Source of the DNA: Fragum whitleyi
Taxonomy: Eukaryota; Mollusca; Bivalvia; Cardiida; Cardiidae
Direction: 5' to 3'
Length of the DNA: 64,000 bases
NCBI GenBank assembly: GCA_948146395.1
Contig: OX411557.1
Coordinates: 38,953,689 to 39,017,688, forward strand
Shown here: positions 37,885 to 49,740 of the stretch, in pieces
Layout of the letters: the number at the start of each line of letters is the position of its first letter
How positions within the stretch are numbered: position 1 is the stretch's first letter
The notes under the pieces: generated by a model
Told to the model about the DNA's origin: nothing
The model's input: the letters and a program-made list of their open reading frames with translations, nothing else
Database searches by the model: none
Made by a program: the position numbers and the translations under genes

Positions 37885-38399
37885 GAAAGAAAATAATACG
37901 AGCCATACAGCCGACTAATGTACGCACAGGGGAACACTTATTCACTCAAAACAGTTTTTATATGATTTTTCGAATGACTTCTGCTCCATTCGAGTTATCA
38001 ATTACATTTTTAATTATTGGACCCCAACAAGTGATTTGTCCATGATAAAAAGATATTTTCGCAGGGAACTCTTTTACTTCATGAGTTGGAATCTCAAGAC
38101 AATTTTTGGACGAAGTTCAGTTGTGATTTCGACCTTTCTGACTCCAAAATTGGGCACTTTCTCGGGTCATTGACAAGTTTTATGATTTGGGTCAATTGGT
38201 TGTACAGTTAGAGTGGAAACTGTTAACTGTTTAAATTTACTGATGACCGTGACATGTATGACCCCGAAACAATAGGGCATTCCTTTAGGTCATGGGCAAT
38301 ATTTGTGTAAAGTTTCGTTATTGCAGGCAAATTGCTTCTCCGTTTATCAAGCGGAAAGCAAAAGGTCAATGGACTTGCTTAATTCATTTTGAGTGTACA

Positions 38400-38536
38400 T
38401 GTTGATCTTATTTGTTTTAATAACTTTGAACGTTTTTGAATGGTTTGAGTGAGTGTTTGGAATGAATCATTGGAGCGCTGAGTGAGCGATTATGAATGTT
38501 TTTTATTGGGATGCATGTCAATTTCACGATGTAACT
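38400..38536. repeat. MITE-like family 'CGTGAAATTGA', copy 6 (partial)
   Basis: Right half only: TTTGAGTGAGTGTTTGGAAT, GAGCGCTGAGTGAGCGATTA and ATGTCAATTTCACGATG. Confidence 0.6.
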
Positions 38537-38924
38537 ACATGTAACTGTTTGGTGGTGCTCTTAAACATGTTGATGTGTAAGAATGTGGAGAAATCAAGTT
38601 TAACTAGTTGGTTTGTTTCAAATGGCAAATTTTCTTGGTGATAAATGCAATTGGGCAAAGATATTCATAATTCAATTAAAGATATGGTGGCAAGGGTTTA
38701 TGAGGATGAGTATTGGGTTTTTTACAATGAACATATAGATAACTGCAATATGACGAAAAAAACGACAATATGTTGCAAAAAAATTTATTAACTTTAAAAG
38801 TGTATCATCACTTAAAGAAAAGATTTTTATTTCGTAGCTTAGACAGAAATTTACAATATAACACCTTGTCAAAAGAATGTCGTTCAGAAAGAGAAACTTT
38901 ACCTTTAAAAGAAGCTATAACATA

Positions 38925-39065
38925 ATTCTACGAAAAATAGGTCGCGACCTTACCAAATAAGCAGATCACGTGATTTGTCTATGCTATTGCTACAATACTG
39001 CGAAAACAGATCGCGACATTACCAAATAAGCAGATCACGTGATTGGCTAGTGCTATTGTCAATTG
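38925..39065 (+). repeat. 72-bp tandem duplication
   Basis: TACCAAATAAGCAGATCACG occurs twice, 72 bp apart, with TCGCGACCTTACC / TCGCGACATTACC before it and TGCTATTG after it. Confidence 0.7.
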
Positions 39066-39970
39066 CTGACTTATCACATGATTTCCAAATATAGTAATGC
39101 AAACATGTGATACTAATATATTCGTACGCGATTTTCAAAAAATATCGATAAAAAAACATAAATTAGCGTGTTAATAATATACGTGAAGTGATACTTGTGT
39201 AATTGTACAGCATTATTACTTTTTGATGAAATAAACTGTGTGGCTTTGTCAAGTTGAGAAATACAAAATAGGCCGAAGTGTATTCACATCCTGTTCACGT
39301 GATATGAGTTCTCAAGAAACCCGAAATGAAATTATCTTATGTTCATTTTGCGGTTTTGTTAAATCTAAGTTGGAATTGCTCCGCATTCCAACTTAAAAAC
39401 TGAGGTGAATTTGTTCGTATATTAAAACCTTAACCAGTCACTGATGCAGTGCTGATATTCGGCATATAGTTTTTTCCCATTGCGCTTTGGATAAAGCCTT
39501 TAACTTCCACAGATGTGTTATGAAATGTGGCATATTTAGATCTGCTAAATCTAAATTAACTACTTGTCTTTTTTTTCAGAAATAATAATTATATATACAA
39601 GAAAATACATTTACCGTTTCAATTATTCAGTGACGCACAATTACAGTGGTTACAAAACCTTGTTCTAAATTGCTACGAATTTCATAATGTTCAAGGATAT
39701 ATATCTAAACCAATTTTTAGCATAGTGTGTTTTAATTTACTACGGTTCTAAAAATAATATGTAGTAACATTTCGTTCAACTTTGATTTTTAACAATGTTT
39801 TATTTAACTGCATATTTCATTGTATCATTTTCTTTATTCCCCTCTTTCATTCCTCTCCCTCTCTCTCATCTTTTTTCTCTCTCCCTCTCTCATATTTTCT
39901 TAAACAATAATATTTAGTGTTATTTACATAAATAACTTGTTATGGAAAATAACTGGAATCTTCCATTTTG

Positions 39971-40164
39971 TCAAAGATGTGAACTTTCAACATGTTCATT
40001 GGTATTTTCGTTATTACCACGATGGTTTGACAAAATAGGAACGTATCGTAGGCATGAGGCGTCGATATATTTCTGTAGATATGGGATGTCGTATGAACTT
40101 GCACCACTTATCTTGTCCTCACCTATCTTGTGCCACGACAAAAGACCACGCTCTTTTTTAGTTC
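39971..40164 (-). CDS. SLC23A1-like: SLC23 copy B, last exon B7 (C-terminal tail)
   Basis: Acceptor CCTTACAG. Reads [18 protein letters not shown], then SSYDIPYLQKYIDASCLRY, ending VESSHL and TGA (complement of 39971-39973). The middle of the tail has diverged from copy A but the last six residues are identical. A minus-strand AATAAA lies at 39833-39838. A long + strand open frame over this exon is only its shadow. Confidence 0.92.
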
Positions 40165-43100
40165 CTGTAAGGAAAAAAATGACACAGTTGTATTTTCATG
40201 GCTTTTGGGTCAGTTTTCATAATACAGAAAAACCGAAGCAAATTTCTTCTAATCGCCCTTTGTTTGAATTGCAACCACCACTTTACATTTTCATCAGTGT
40301 CTTCATATTATCTGATTGCTGTTACCGCGTCTTTATTTCCTCTGCACACTTCCACATATATCTACAGTTAATAACGAAGTGAAATAGACTAATTTGTATC
40401 AAAACTATTAGGAATCGCTCGTTCATTGTTCCATTCATTCATTCCAAAAACTCACTCCAGTCACTTTTAATCGCTCCGACATTGTTCAAACATCCTTTGA
40501 AATCGTTTAAAAAGATCAAAATATCAAATAAAATTGATAAATTTATTGGCTGGTTTTTAAGTGTCAGATTTGTTTGTAAGGAAAAAGATCAGAAAAGTAC
40601 GTTGACTTTATTAAAAGGAGTTACAGATTATCGCTAATTTAATCCAATCGGACGAAATTATCGATAAAGTTTAACATCCATTGAAAGTAAATCAAAGCTC
40701 GCTCCACACTCTAATTTAATTTCAGTCCAAAATTATCCAACTTGTCAATTTCACGATGGTCCTTACTGTAGTCTTCATTTTGCGACAAAAGTTAAGAAAA
40801 TGGACAATAAACAAAGTCAATCAAACATACAAAATCGTTCGTGGTCGATCAGGATATTTGGTGATCCACCCTAAAATTTTACGAGCACAAAATAACGGAA
40901 AGTTTTGAAGTTTATATTTGATGCCGTAGTATATGAGCTATTTGAATGCTCGATGGAATATTTGATGACCGGTATCGATCTGATAAATTTCTTATTTCTT
41001 ATTCTTGTTACGATAAACTTTGTAAAATGCTAGCAGTTTTAACAACGCAACTATCTATCTCTCCTTGGTTAAAAGTAATGGATCGATCGGCTAGGGATTG
41101 ACACGCGAATGTTTAGGTGATCTAAAAATACTATAGTGATTAAAAAGGGAAAATAATGTTGATGGTTTTCTTCTAAAACCTCGCAACAACAGCTTAAATC
41201 AAGCTAGAATTGCGCATTTTTTGAATAACACCGACTTTCTTTTATAATATTTAGTGTCATTTAACGCAGAATAAGCAAATGTATAGAACCCGTTTAAAAG
41301 TAAATGGTATTCACTTAAAGAAATACAGTTTTAAGCTGAATCCCTCACTGTTTTCTGTTCTAACATTGAATATTTTTTCATGTAAATACAAAAATGATAA
41401 AGGGCCATAACCAACTTTTTTAATTATTTTTGTATATTTATTGTCTGAATTCTTCCAATTCATAACAAAATGATAATTACTGAAACAAAATAACGATTCA
41501 TCGACTGTTGCTTAGACAAAATTGACACGTACATTGAAAACATCAACACATAATTTAGATATGAAACCGTTCACATAGTCTCCACGTGAATGGGGCTCCT
41601 TTAAGCATACCTGGAATTGTGTTGTCGAGAACGAATCCCACCAGTCCTCCGACAAACATACTAGTTGAACATATTACTGTAAATATCTGGTCAAGCTCTT
41701 CAACTCCTTTAGAAAAACAAGTTGGTGAACATGAAATAAAGCAGAGCAATACTACAATTTAGCGTTAATTCAAGTTTTTGACGGTGTATACATGTACACA
41801 GACCCGAAAAATGTTTATAGCATGAATTATTAGAATGACTTGTTCGATAATCTGAAACAAGAGGGCCGTTGACCCTCGGTCGCTCACCTGAGAAAAAAGC
41901 TTCATTACCTAGGTATGTCCATGCAACCACAGAAAAAGAGATTTTCACTTATTCAATCAGATAACATTTGAAATAATCCCACCCCCCTCTGCTCCTCCCC
42001 TGGTCAATATTTATTTAAGCTTTTTTCATAAAAGGTCTGTGATCAGCTAATCTATGCCAGATATACAGGCTGAGTCTGAGACTTTTAAAGTTTTCTTTAA
42101 TGAGTTGATCAATCCATGTCAAATATAAAGGCTGTAGGGATTCAAAATTCTCAACAAAGTACTCCCCCTCCCCCAAGATGCTCTGCACCTGGTGAATCTA
42201 CAGTCATGATTTTAGCTAATTCAATTAATGGCCATATGCTGATCATCCATACCAATTTTCAAGTCTGTAGGACTCCTGGTGCATTAGAAGAAGTTTAAAG
42301 ATTTCAAAAATGATCCAAAGTACTACCCCCTCCCCAAGACACTCAGCACCTGGTGACCCTACAGTCATGATTTAAGCTATTTTTATTTATGTCAATATAT
42401 TGATCACCCATTACAATTTTCAAGTCTGTAGGGTTCCTGATCCAGGAGAAGAATAAGGTTAAAGATTTCAAAATTGATCCAAAGTACTACCCCCCTCCCC
42501 CCCTAATGCTCCGCATCTGGTGGCCCTAAATTCATGATTTTAGCCATTTTATTTTAGATCCATATGCTTATCATCCATACCAATATAGAAGTCTGTAGGG
42601 CTCCTGGTTCATTAGAAGATGAAGGTTACAGTTACATAATTTTCACAAAAGTATTACCCTCTCCCCCCTGGTGCTCCGCACCTGGTGAATCTACAGTCAT
42701 GATTTTAGCCATTTATATAAAGGTCCATATGCTGATCATCCATGCCAATATTCAAATCTGTCAGGCTCCTGGTTCAGAAGAAGAAGAAAGTTAAAGATTA
42801 CAAAATTTTCACAAAAGTACTACCCCCTCCCCCCTGGTGCTCTGTACCTTGCAGCCTAATAGATATGATTTATGCTTTTTCTATTAAGGTCTATAAGCTG
42901 CTCATCCATGCCAATTTTCAAGTCTGTAGGGCTCCTGGTTCATTAGAAGATGAAGCTTAAGATTACAAAATTTACCCAAAGTACTACACCCTCCCCCCTA
43001 GTGCTCCGCATCTGGTGGCCCAAAAGATATGATTTTAGCTATTTAAATTAAGGTCTATGAGCTGATCCTCCATGCCAATTTTCAAGTCTGTAGGGCTAGT

Positions 43101-46100
43101 GGTTCAGAAGAAGAAGAAGGTTAAAGATTACAAAATTTTCACAAAAGTACTACCCTCTCCCCCCCTGGTGCTCCGCACCTGGTGAATCTACAGTCATGAT
43201 TTTAGCTATTTATATAAAAGTCCATATGCTGATCATCCATGCCAATATTCAAATCTGTCAGGCTCCTAGTCTGTAGGGCTTTTGGTTCAGAAGGAGAAGA
43301 AGGTTAAAGATTACAAAATTTACCCAAAGTATTACCCCCTCCCCTCCGGTGCTCCGCACCTGGTGGCACAAAAGATATGATTTTAGCTATTTCAATTTAG
43401 GTCCATGAACTGATTACCCATGCCAAGTTTTAATTCTGTAGGACTACTGGTTGAGAAAATAAGAAGAATTTTAAAGATTTTCTTAAAATTTCACCTTTTG
43501 TTGCCATAGCAACCAGAGTTTTACATGGATTTCAATTCTTTTAGCTAATTTCGAAGGGGACCACCTAAGCAACATTTCTGTAAAATTTGGTGTTAATTTG
43601 CCAATGACTTTAGGAGGAGATGTTGTTTAAAGAAATTGTTGACGGACGACGGACGACGACCGACGGACGGACGCCGGACGAAAGGTGATCACAATAGCTC
43701 ACATGAGCACTTTGTGCTCAGGTGAGCTAAAAAAAAGTTTCCTCACCTCAAAAATCTTTTTATATTTCCAGGTTTTTCTATGGTATATATTTTTTTCATT
43801 GAAAAGTACGTTACATCATTTAAAGATAGCCATAAGCAACATTCAAATGTGAGAATAGACAGGTTAGCATTTATGTTTACGGAGCGAATAATCTAGAATA
43901 CACATTTAACTTTCCTAAATGTTTTTCGGTGAATCATCGAAATAAAACCCCGGTTAATTTTCACTTACTAATGACACTCACCCCCAAGGAAGTGAAATTG
44001 CTGAAATATTAGATACTGCTTTCGTTAATTCATCCTATCAGACGTTGTTTAAGCCGAACCCAGTAAAGATGTCGTAATGACGTTGCCTCAAAATCACGCG
44101 CAAAAATGACGCGGTGTTTAGAAAATCCTAAACTGTCATATTTCGTTTCATTTCACACTCACTAATTAGAAACAGCGTGTCTATTTTTGCATGAAAGATC
44201 ATTTTATCTGCCATTTCAGGAACAAAAAAGTTATACTTTAACTCGTGACTGCGAACCCGTGAAGTTCTTTTGATTGAATGAATGAAAGGAATTTAACGCC
44301 GCTTTAAACAATTTTTCAGTAATATCGCGGCGGATGGAGCACCTAACAATGGATTCCTGATATATCTTTCCCTAGTACAACCACCGCATCCTTTCCTAGC
44401 CTCCAGCTGCTTTCTCACATAGGTCTACGATTATAAACCCATTGGCGAGAGACCAATAGTCGGAAAGTATGAGTGTCGCCGTCGGGGATCGAACCCGGGA
44501 CCACTAGATTGACAGTCCGACGTGCTACCAACTGCGCTATGACGGCGGCCGGTTTTGTTTTTGATATTCACTTAATTAAAGATATATCGGTCTAACGCTT
44601 ATCCTTATTTTTTGCGCGTAGATAGATGTAAAATCTTAAAGTACCTGTGTCGATCTTTCCATATTTACTCATCCAGAAGGGAAAGCTCAGACCAAACAAA
44701 AGCGATGTTCCAACGATGAAGGACGTTCTTGAAGACGATAGGTTAACATGTTGCAAATTCGAGAGGCCAACATTCACTATCATACCTTAAGAATAAAAAC
44801 AAGGCATAAGAACATGAGAAAATATACTTTATCTTCTCACCTGCTTGACAAAATCCACATTACTTAAATTATAGTTAAAACACTAAAAAACGTTTGGGCA
44901 AATACCAATGGAGCGATACATGGCCCTAACTGGCCTCAAGCATTTCTTGTTTAATTACGTTTAGGAATGGCACTGAAATGCGAATCACACTTGTACAAAT
45001 CGGCTTAGCGTATTCATACAGTGCGGTTATGGTATTTCTTCCACGAAATCTAAAAAAAATCTCTTCATCTGTTAGATCTTTTAGAGAAAAAAAGTTAATT
45101 CAAAAAGGAAAAGGTTTAAAGGAATCCAAATTCTGTCGAACCAACCATGTGACTTTTTAAAACCTTAAGCTTGGCTCACAGATATCATATTCCTCAATGA
45201 ACTAAATATCTTACCAAATAATACCATTAATGCTCCGCCAAGAACTGGTTCAGGAAGGGATGCGACAAGGGCACTGAATTTCAATACACTACCAGCAAGA
45301 ATCAAAAGAAATCCACAAACGAAAATTACACGCCTACTTGCCACCTGTAGTTAATAAAGAGAAGAAGTTTTGATAAAAGAATTATTAAGTCTTAAAAACA
45401 TTTATAATCTTAAGTACAGATATATCGCACTTCATAAAAAAATCATATATACGAATATATGTAGAGATAAGGAGAAGAAAATTATTGCACATATGTTAAT
45501 AACATTTTGATATTCTCAGTGATAACGTTTCTTTTCTTGTTGTATCAATTAGAAAAGATTTTACTTAAAAACAGTAAACGTCTTTGGTCAAATTTATTGG
45601 CAATACGGCATCATTTCCTGGAAGACGGAACATATGAACCTGTTTATATCTGTAGTAAACAGAGATGAATAGTTTAGTTTTGTTAACTTAAGTCTTTAAA
45701 GTCATCTGAATGAGGCATACACTTACCGCATAGAATCAAAAGGGCCGAACAAGCCAAAAGCTTGTCCTGTGTAAATCAATAATCAAGGTTTGGATGGGTA
45801 AATTTGTCATAATTGTTGTAAATTGAAAATGCGATTTTATACTGCTTATTCATAAGAATACCTATGATATCTCTACATATTTTCAAAGAGATAATGTGAA
45901 ATTGCTTGGATTAAAATTTTATTAAGATAAATATGATCTGATACTTTTTAAACTACTTTTTCGTGAAAGTAAGGAAAGATAAAGCGATAATTTCCTTTGT
46001 TAGTCCAATAGCTCCTACATTCTGACTGTATGAAGTTGTCCCATTACCAGATCCCCAGGCGCCAGACAGGATTCCTGCACACCCCTCCATAAACAGTCCT

Positions 46101-47015
46101 TTGTGTTAGAAATAATAGAAACTTTTGACTTAGTATATTTATTCTGTGGAAAAATGTCAATTTATTTCCATGTCTGAGTAGAAAATGCAATAAGCGACAA
46201 GTTGTAGCATTTGAAATAATAAAGCAATGAAAAATCTATTATGATTACTTTTAAAACCTAAAAGAAATTGAAATCATCTTATTCATCATAAAATGATTTA
46301 ATAAAAGAAAGCAAACAACAAAATCTGTATTCCATTTAGAGGAAACATTTTTTTAAAAGATTCTGTTGAATTTGTATCCTTCAATAAACACTAAACATTT
46401 TACCTAGGGTCTTTGCCTATGTTCTTTTCGAAATATGTATTTAAAATTTCACAGTGAATTTGATTGTTGAGTATTGTTTTTAATTCAAACACAATTATAC
46501 CTCTGTTCACCGCATGTGACGGAGGCGGTGGTACTCCGCACAATTTTGCACAGGCGTAATAATCTCCGACGGATTCCACCATTGACGCTAAAATACCTGC
46601 CAATATCCCAAACACCGCTCCAATACTGACTGTTGGTCTTCCCCATTGACCTTTAATATAATAGATATTATATGATCAAAGGAACTACCATGTATCAATG
46701 ATATAGATAAAATATAGACACTTCTTCCCTATATATTGAACGGCAGATTTACTAATAGGTTTGATCCATTTTTTATTTTTGAGCGGAAAGGCATTGAACT
46801 AAATATGTGGCTTCATTTTAATCAAATTTGCCGTTTAAATGCTTGCTTTTTCACATACCAGGATAGGGTATACGGAACCAGTTAGCTTCCCTTATCAAGT
46901 AACTTTTGATATCTGTTCGAGCACCGTAGCCCCATTTTGTAGGATCGTCGGGAAGGGTATTTGTCTCAGTCAGTATTAGACATATAATCCACGAAACACC
47001 CATGGCCAATAGAAC
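39971..47015 (-). CDS. SLC23A1-like: SLC23 family transporter, copy B (last 7 exons; 5' half missing)
   Basis: Minus-strand paralogue of copy A, tail to tail with it. Seven exons from 5' to 3': 46859-47015, 46501-46650, 45995-46098, 45215-45344, 44645-44785, 41611-41706, 39971-40164. They join in phase to 972 nt (323 residues plus stop). The first six have exactly the lengths of A7-A12 and the last is one codon longer. Landmarks: [45 protein letters not shown], the signature [42 protein letters not shown]. The first signature residue is Gln, as in nucleobase carriers, not Pro as in copy A. Exons equivalent to A1-A6 are not seen; a 200-N gap begins 363 nt upstream. No stop or frameshift interrupts the seven exons, so it may be intact beyond the gap, or it may be a truncated duplicate. 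Confidence 0.92.
40391..40759. repeat. MITE-like family 'CGTGAAATTGA', copy 7
   Basis: Shares GAATCGCTCGTTCATTG, CCATTCATTCATTCC and the end TTGTCAATTTCACGATG. It sits in the last intron of SLC23 copy B, 226 nt from exon B7. Confidence 0.62.
41611..41706 (-). CDS. SLC23A1-like: SLC23 copy B, exon B6 (equals A12)
   Basis: Acceptor TTTTTCTAAAG with an ordinary pyrimidine tract, unlike copy A; donor GTATGC. Reads [18 protein letters not shown], then GGLVGFVLDNTIPG. 96 nt, as in copy A. Confidence 0.93.
41857..43735 (+). mobile_element. Helentron/pearl-like element, copy 3, with about nine 165-bp tandem units
   Basis: Starts ACAAGAGGGCCGTTGACCCT with CGCTCACCTGAG; ends GAGCACTTTGTGCTC, AGGTGAGCTAAA. 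In between, the phrase GATCATCCATGCCAATTTTC recurs at about 42241, 42402, 42570, 42734, 42902, 43064, 43231 and 43415 (spacing 161-184). A GACGGACGACGG tract precedes the 3' end. It fills much of the B5-B6 flank of SLC23 copy B. Confidence 0.68.
43940..44215 (+). repeat. Diverged direct repeat, copy 1
   Basis: AAACCCCGGTTAATTTTCAC, GAAATTGCTGAAATATTAGA, ACTGCTTTCGTTAATTC; resembles 48785-49030 in the same orientation. Confidence 0.4.
44278..44552 (-). mobile_element. tRNA-derived SINE, minus strand, copy 2
   Basis: Same family as 33850-34138, with a better box B (GGGTTCGATCCCC) and box A ATAGCGCAGTTGGTAGCAC. The tail is TTCATTCATTC-like. It lies in the intron between exons B5 and B6 of SLC23 copy B. 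Confidence 0.78.
44645..44785 (-). CDS. SLC23A1-like: SLC23 copy B, exon B5 (equals A11)
   Basis: Acceptor TCTTAAG, donor GTACTT. Reads GMIVNVGLSNLQHVNLSSSR, then [16 protein letters not shown] and KYGKIDTG. 141 nt, as in copy A. Confidence 0.93.
45215..45344 (-). CDS. SLC23A1-like: SLC23 copy B, exon B4 (equals A10)
   Basis: Acceptor ACTACAG, donor GTAAGA. Reads VASRRVIFVCGFLLILAGSV, then [21 protein letters not shown] in phase. Confidence 0.93.
45995..46098 (-). CDS. SLC23A1-like: SLC23 copy B, exon B3 (NAT signature; GA donor)
   Basis: Acceptor ACAAAG. Reads [20 protein letters not shown] and ends QNVGAIGLTK. The codon AAG is followed by GAAATT, so this exon also ends at a GA dinucleotide exactly where copy A does. 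104 nt in both. Confidence 0.9.
46501..46650 (-). CDS. SLC23A1-like: SLC23 copy B, exon B2 (TM8; equals A8)
   Basis: Acceptor ATTAAAG, donor GTATAA. Reads GQWGRPTVSIGAVFGILAG, then [17 protein letters not shown] and PPPPSHAVNRG. 150 nt, as in copy A. Confidence 0.94.
46859..47015 (-). CDS. SLC23A1-like: SLC23 copy B, exon B1 (TM7; equals A7)
   Basis: Acceptor ATTTAAG, donor GTATGT on the minus strand. Reads VLLAMGVSWIICLILTETNT, then [20 protein letters not shown], ending NWFRIPYPG. 157 nt, as in copy A. Confidence 0.92.
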
Positions 47016-47378
47016 CTTAAATATAAATCAATGAACACAGGAAACAGTTATCAATATCCATTTAAGGAACTAAAAAGATGAAGACGATGACGAGAGAAAA
47101 TATGTACATCTAGGTAAACTTGTTTTTAAAAAAGAGCCGCAGGATGACTATATTGATGACCAAGTTCTTTTTTTATCAGAAGAAACTTGAGTCCTAAAGT
47201 TTCGAAACAATATGCTCATCATAATGGATTCTTTTAAGAAATATCAAATAATGCACAGTGCCTTCCTTTCGCCTGGATGTACATCTTAAGGGAAAAAATC
47301 TTTATTTTGAAATTTCATTTGTAAGAAAAAGTGTAAGCTTGTAATAAGAAAAATGATGACCTTTTCTTAAATGCACAA

Positions 47379-47578
47379 NNNNNNNNNNNNNNNNNNNNNN
47401 NNNNNNNNNNNNNNNNNNNNNNNNNNNNNNNNNNNNNNNNNNNNNNNNNNNNNNNNNNNNNNNNNNNNNNNNNNNNNNNNNNNNNNNNNNNNNNNNNNNN
47501 NNNNNNNNNNNNNNNNNNNNNNNNNNNNNNNNNNNNNNNNNNNNNNNNNNNNNNNNNNNNNNNNNNNNNNNNNNNNNN
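47379..47578. other. Assembly gap (200 N)
   Basis: Exactly 200 N, a scaffolding placeholder, so true size and content are unknown. It lies 364 nt upstream of exon B1 of SLC23 copy B, where exons equal to A1-A6 would be expected. Confidence 0.99.
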
Positions 47579-47721
47579 GTACGGCCTACATACGATGACC
47601 GTGCGATAATCGCATGTACACCGTATGCCACCGCATGGTCAATGCATGGTTTAGGATTACGGCGAGTTTACGGCTTCGTAGGCCAAATGTAAAAGGCTTT
47701 TGTGATTTGAAGACAGCTGTA

Positions 47722-48040
47722 TACAGTCGATATTGCTTGAGCGACCACCTCTTTAAGCGACCACTTTTATTTAGCGACCATCATAAAAAGTCCCTTTTCC
47801 GTAGACAAAATCTAAAAAAAAATGATATTCTGAAACGAAAAACTTATTATTGAATCGAGGAGACGATTCTTATTGGTTCGAGCTTGATAGGAATCAGTAA
47901 GAATTATACAATTTTTCTATGCTGTAAGAATTACATGTCTTACTTATGTATAAATAAAGATTGTATAAAGCGACCATTTTCATAAGTGACCGCTTTTTAT
48001 TGGTCCCCCTAAGTGGTCGCTTAACGCAAGTTTTACGGTA
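47722..48040. mobile_element. MITE-like TIR element, TACAGT/AAGCGACC family, copy 2
   Basis: Ends TACAGTCGATATTGCTTGAG and, inverted, TACCGTAAAACTTGCGTTAA, with internal AAGCGACCA repeats. Related scraps lie at 225-250 and 32733-32900. Confidence 0.6.
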
Positions 48041-48121
48041 TTTGTCTTGAAAAGATAACCTGAATGCAAAAGGGTTTACAGGTTCTGGTGATTTGAATAA
48101 CATCTGCCTGATTATGCCGTT

Positions 48122-48542
48122 AATAACATCGAGAAATTTACACAATGATTGATTTTGGAATGAATTTCACATTAAATTAATTAAATAAATGTGTGGAGCG
48201 AGTTTTGAAAGAAATCAAAGGGAGGTAATCCAATATCGCTAATTTTGTTCAAGATGAACAAAACAAGCGATATTTAATACCTACCTCTAAAAATGCGTTC
48301 TTTTATATCTGTGTGTCTTCGTGAAAGAATCATTCAATTTAAAAGTCCACACCAGCCAATAAAATCATAGAATAATTTGGTCGATTTGAATTAAATGTTG
48401 ATCGCCTTTAACGATTTTGAAATGTTTTCTCACAATTTTGGAGCGATTTTGATTGATTTGGGTGAGTGTTTGGAATTAATGAATGGAACACTGAGTGACT
48501 GATTTAGATTTTTTTTATCGGAATGAGTGTCAATTTCACGAT
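48122..48542. repeat. MITE-like family 'CGTGAAATTGA', copy 8
   Basis: Centre GGGAGGTAATCCAATATCGC with TAATTTTGTTCAAGATGAAC, the best-preserved family palindrome. Right end GTGTCAATTTCACGATG. Confidence 0.68.
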
Positions 48543-48784
48543 GTTCTTAATTGAAATACAGGAACTGTAATAAAAAAAATCTACGAATTTATGTAAAAAA
48601 AACCCCAACCCTCGTTAATACAGTTACACCAGAAATTTACGGACATGCCGCAGACGAGTGTGCAACGACACATGACTCGTCTTTATGACGCTTTCTTGTA
48701 ACATGACACCGATGACCTACTTCAGATATCTACGATGTCAAGTTTGAATATAATTTTAATGCTTTTCGTTGGATTATCAATAAA

Positions 48785-49030
48785 AAAACCCCGGTAGATT
48801 AGTACTTTGAAATTTTACTGCCAAACCGGTGAAATTACCAAAATACCACAAACTGCTTTCGCTCATTTTGAACAACATATTTGATGTTTTTCGAAGCGGG
48901 GCATATAAAACAAATAAAGCTGCATCGGAATCACGTTCAAAATGGCGCGCATGAAGACAATATGTCCATGAATATTTGCGTTTCGTCTCATATTTGCATT
49001 TTAGAAATAGAAATGTCGTTTCAATTTAAT
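48785..49030 (+). repeat. Diverged direct repeat, copy 2
   Basis: AAACCCCGGTAGATTAGTAC, GGTGAAATTACCAAAATACC, ACTGCTTTCGCTCATTTTG, GTTTCGTCTCATATTTGC in the order of 43940-44215. Confidence 0.4.
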
Positions 49031-49740
49031 GTTTAAATCGATAATATTTCATTTCGCGAAAAACGATGGAAACATTTAAATTAAGTAAATGAAAGATAAA
49101 AAGTTCTCACACCGAAACAAACATTTTTTCTTCATTTTATGTCAATGATTTTTCCGTATTTAGGGAATTATTTATCAAATACACAATATAATTCACATAT
49201 TCTAATTGGAAATGAAGTCTACCACTGTGTGATGTACTGTCCAGTTTTCTTTAAGTTTTTATTACAAGTTATTCTTTAGCAGAAATAGAATAACAAAAGA
49301 AATAGAATGGTTTTTTTTTTGGATTTAAGATCGACAAACCTTCATTGCGTAGGTAAAAAGGGTATATTTTCGCCTGTGGTATAGCCACTAGTAAAATATA
49401 GCTTTTGATGTTCACTTAATATAAGGACAAATCGATGTTACACTGAAGCAAAGAATTATTCTCATATTTTGTCAAGTGTATGTCATGCAGAAAAAGTAAG
49501 TCAATTTATATAATTTTTAAACCTTGAAAAGTACAAAAAATACACTTATTCTATGCCAAACGTGATTGAGTTTTCCGTCGTTAGACCTTGACATTGTAAA
49601 AGGGTAAATACATCTAAAAAGCTTTATCCGCATAAAAAACGTAATCCACTAGGAAAGTCATCTATGTTCGATATTGTAATTACGAGACATGATCCAGTTT
49701 GTATCAACTTTATTGGTGTTTATTTTTTTTTTTTAATTAA

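Noticed and set aside
39942..40382. 146-codon + strand open frame
   Set aside because: Shadow of SLC23 copy B exon B7 on the opposite strand, which has homology and splice sites.
41555..41610. Extension of exon B6 past DNTIPG (MLKGAPFTW...)
   Set aside because: It is intron read-through; the true continuation GTKKERGLL is in exon B7.
47302..47631. Open frames of 75-109 codons across the gap
   Set aside because: They consist mostly of undefined residues from N.
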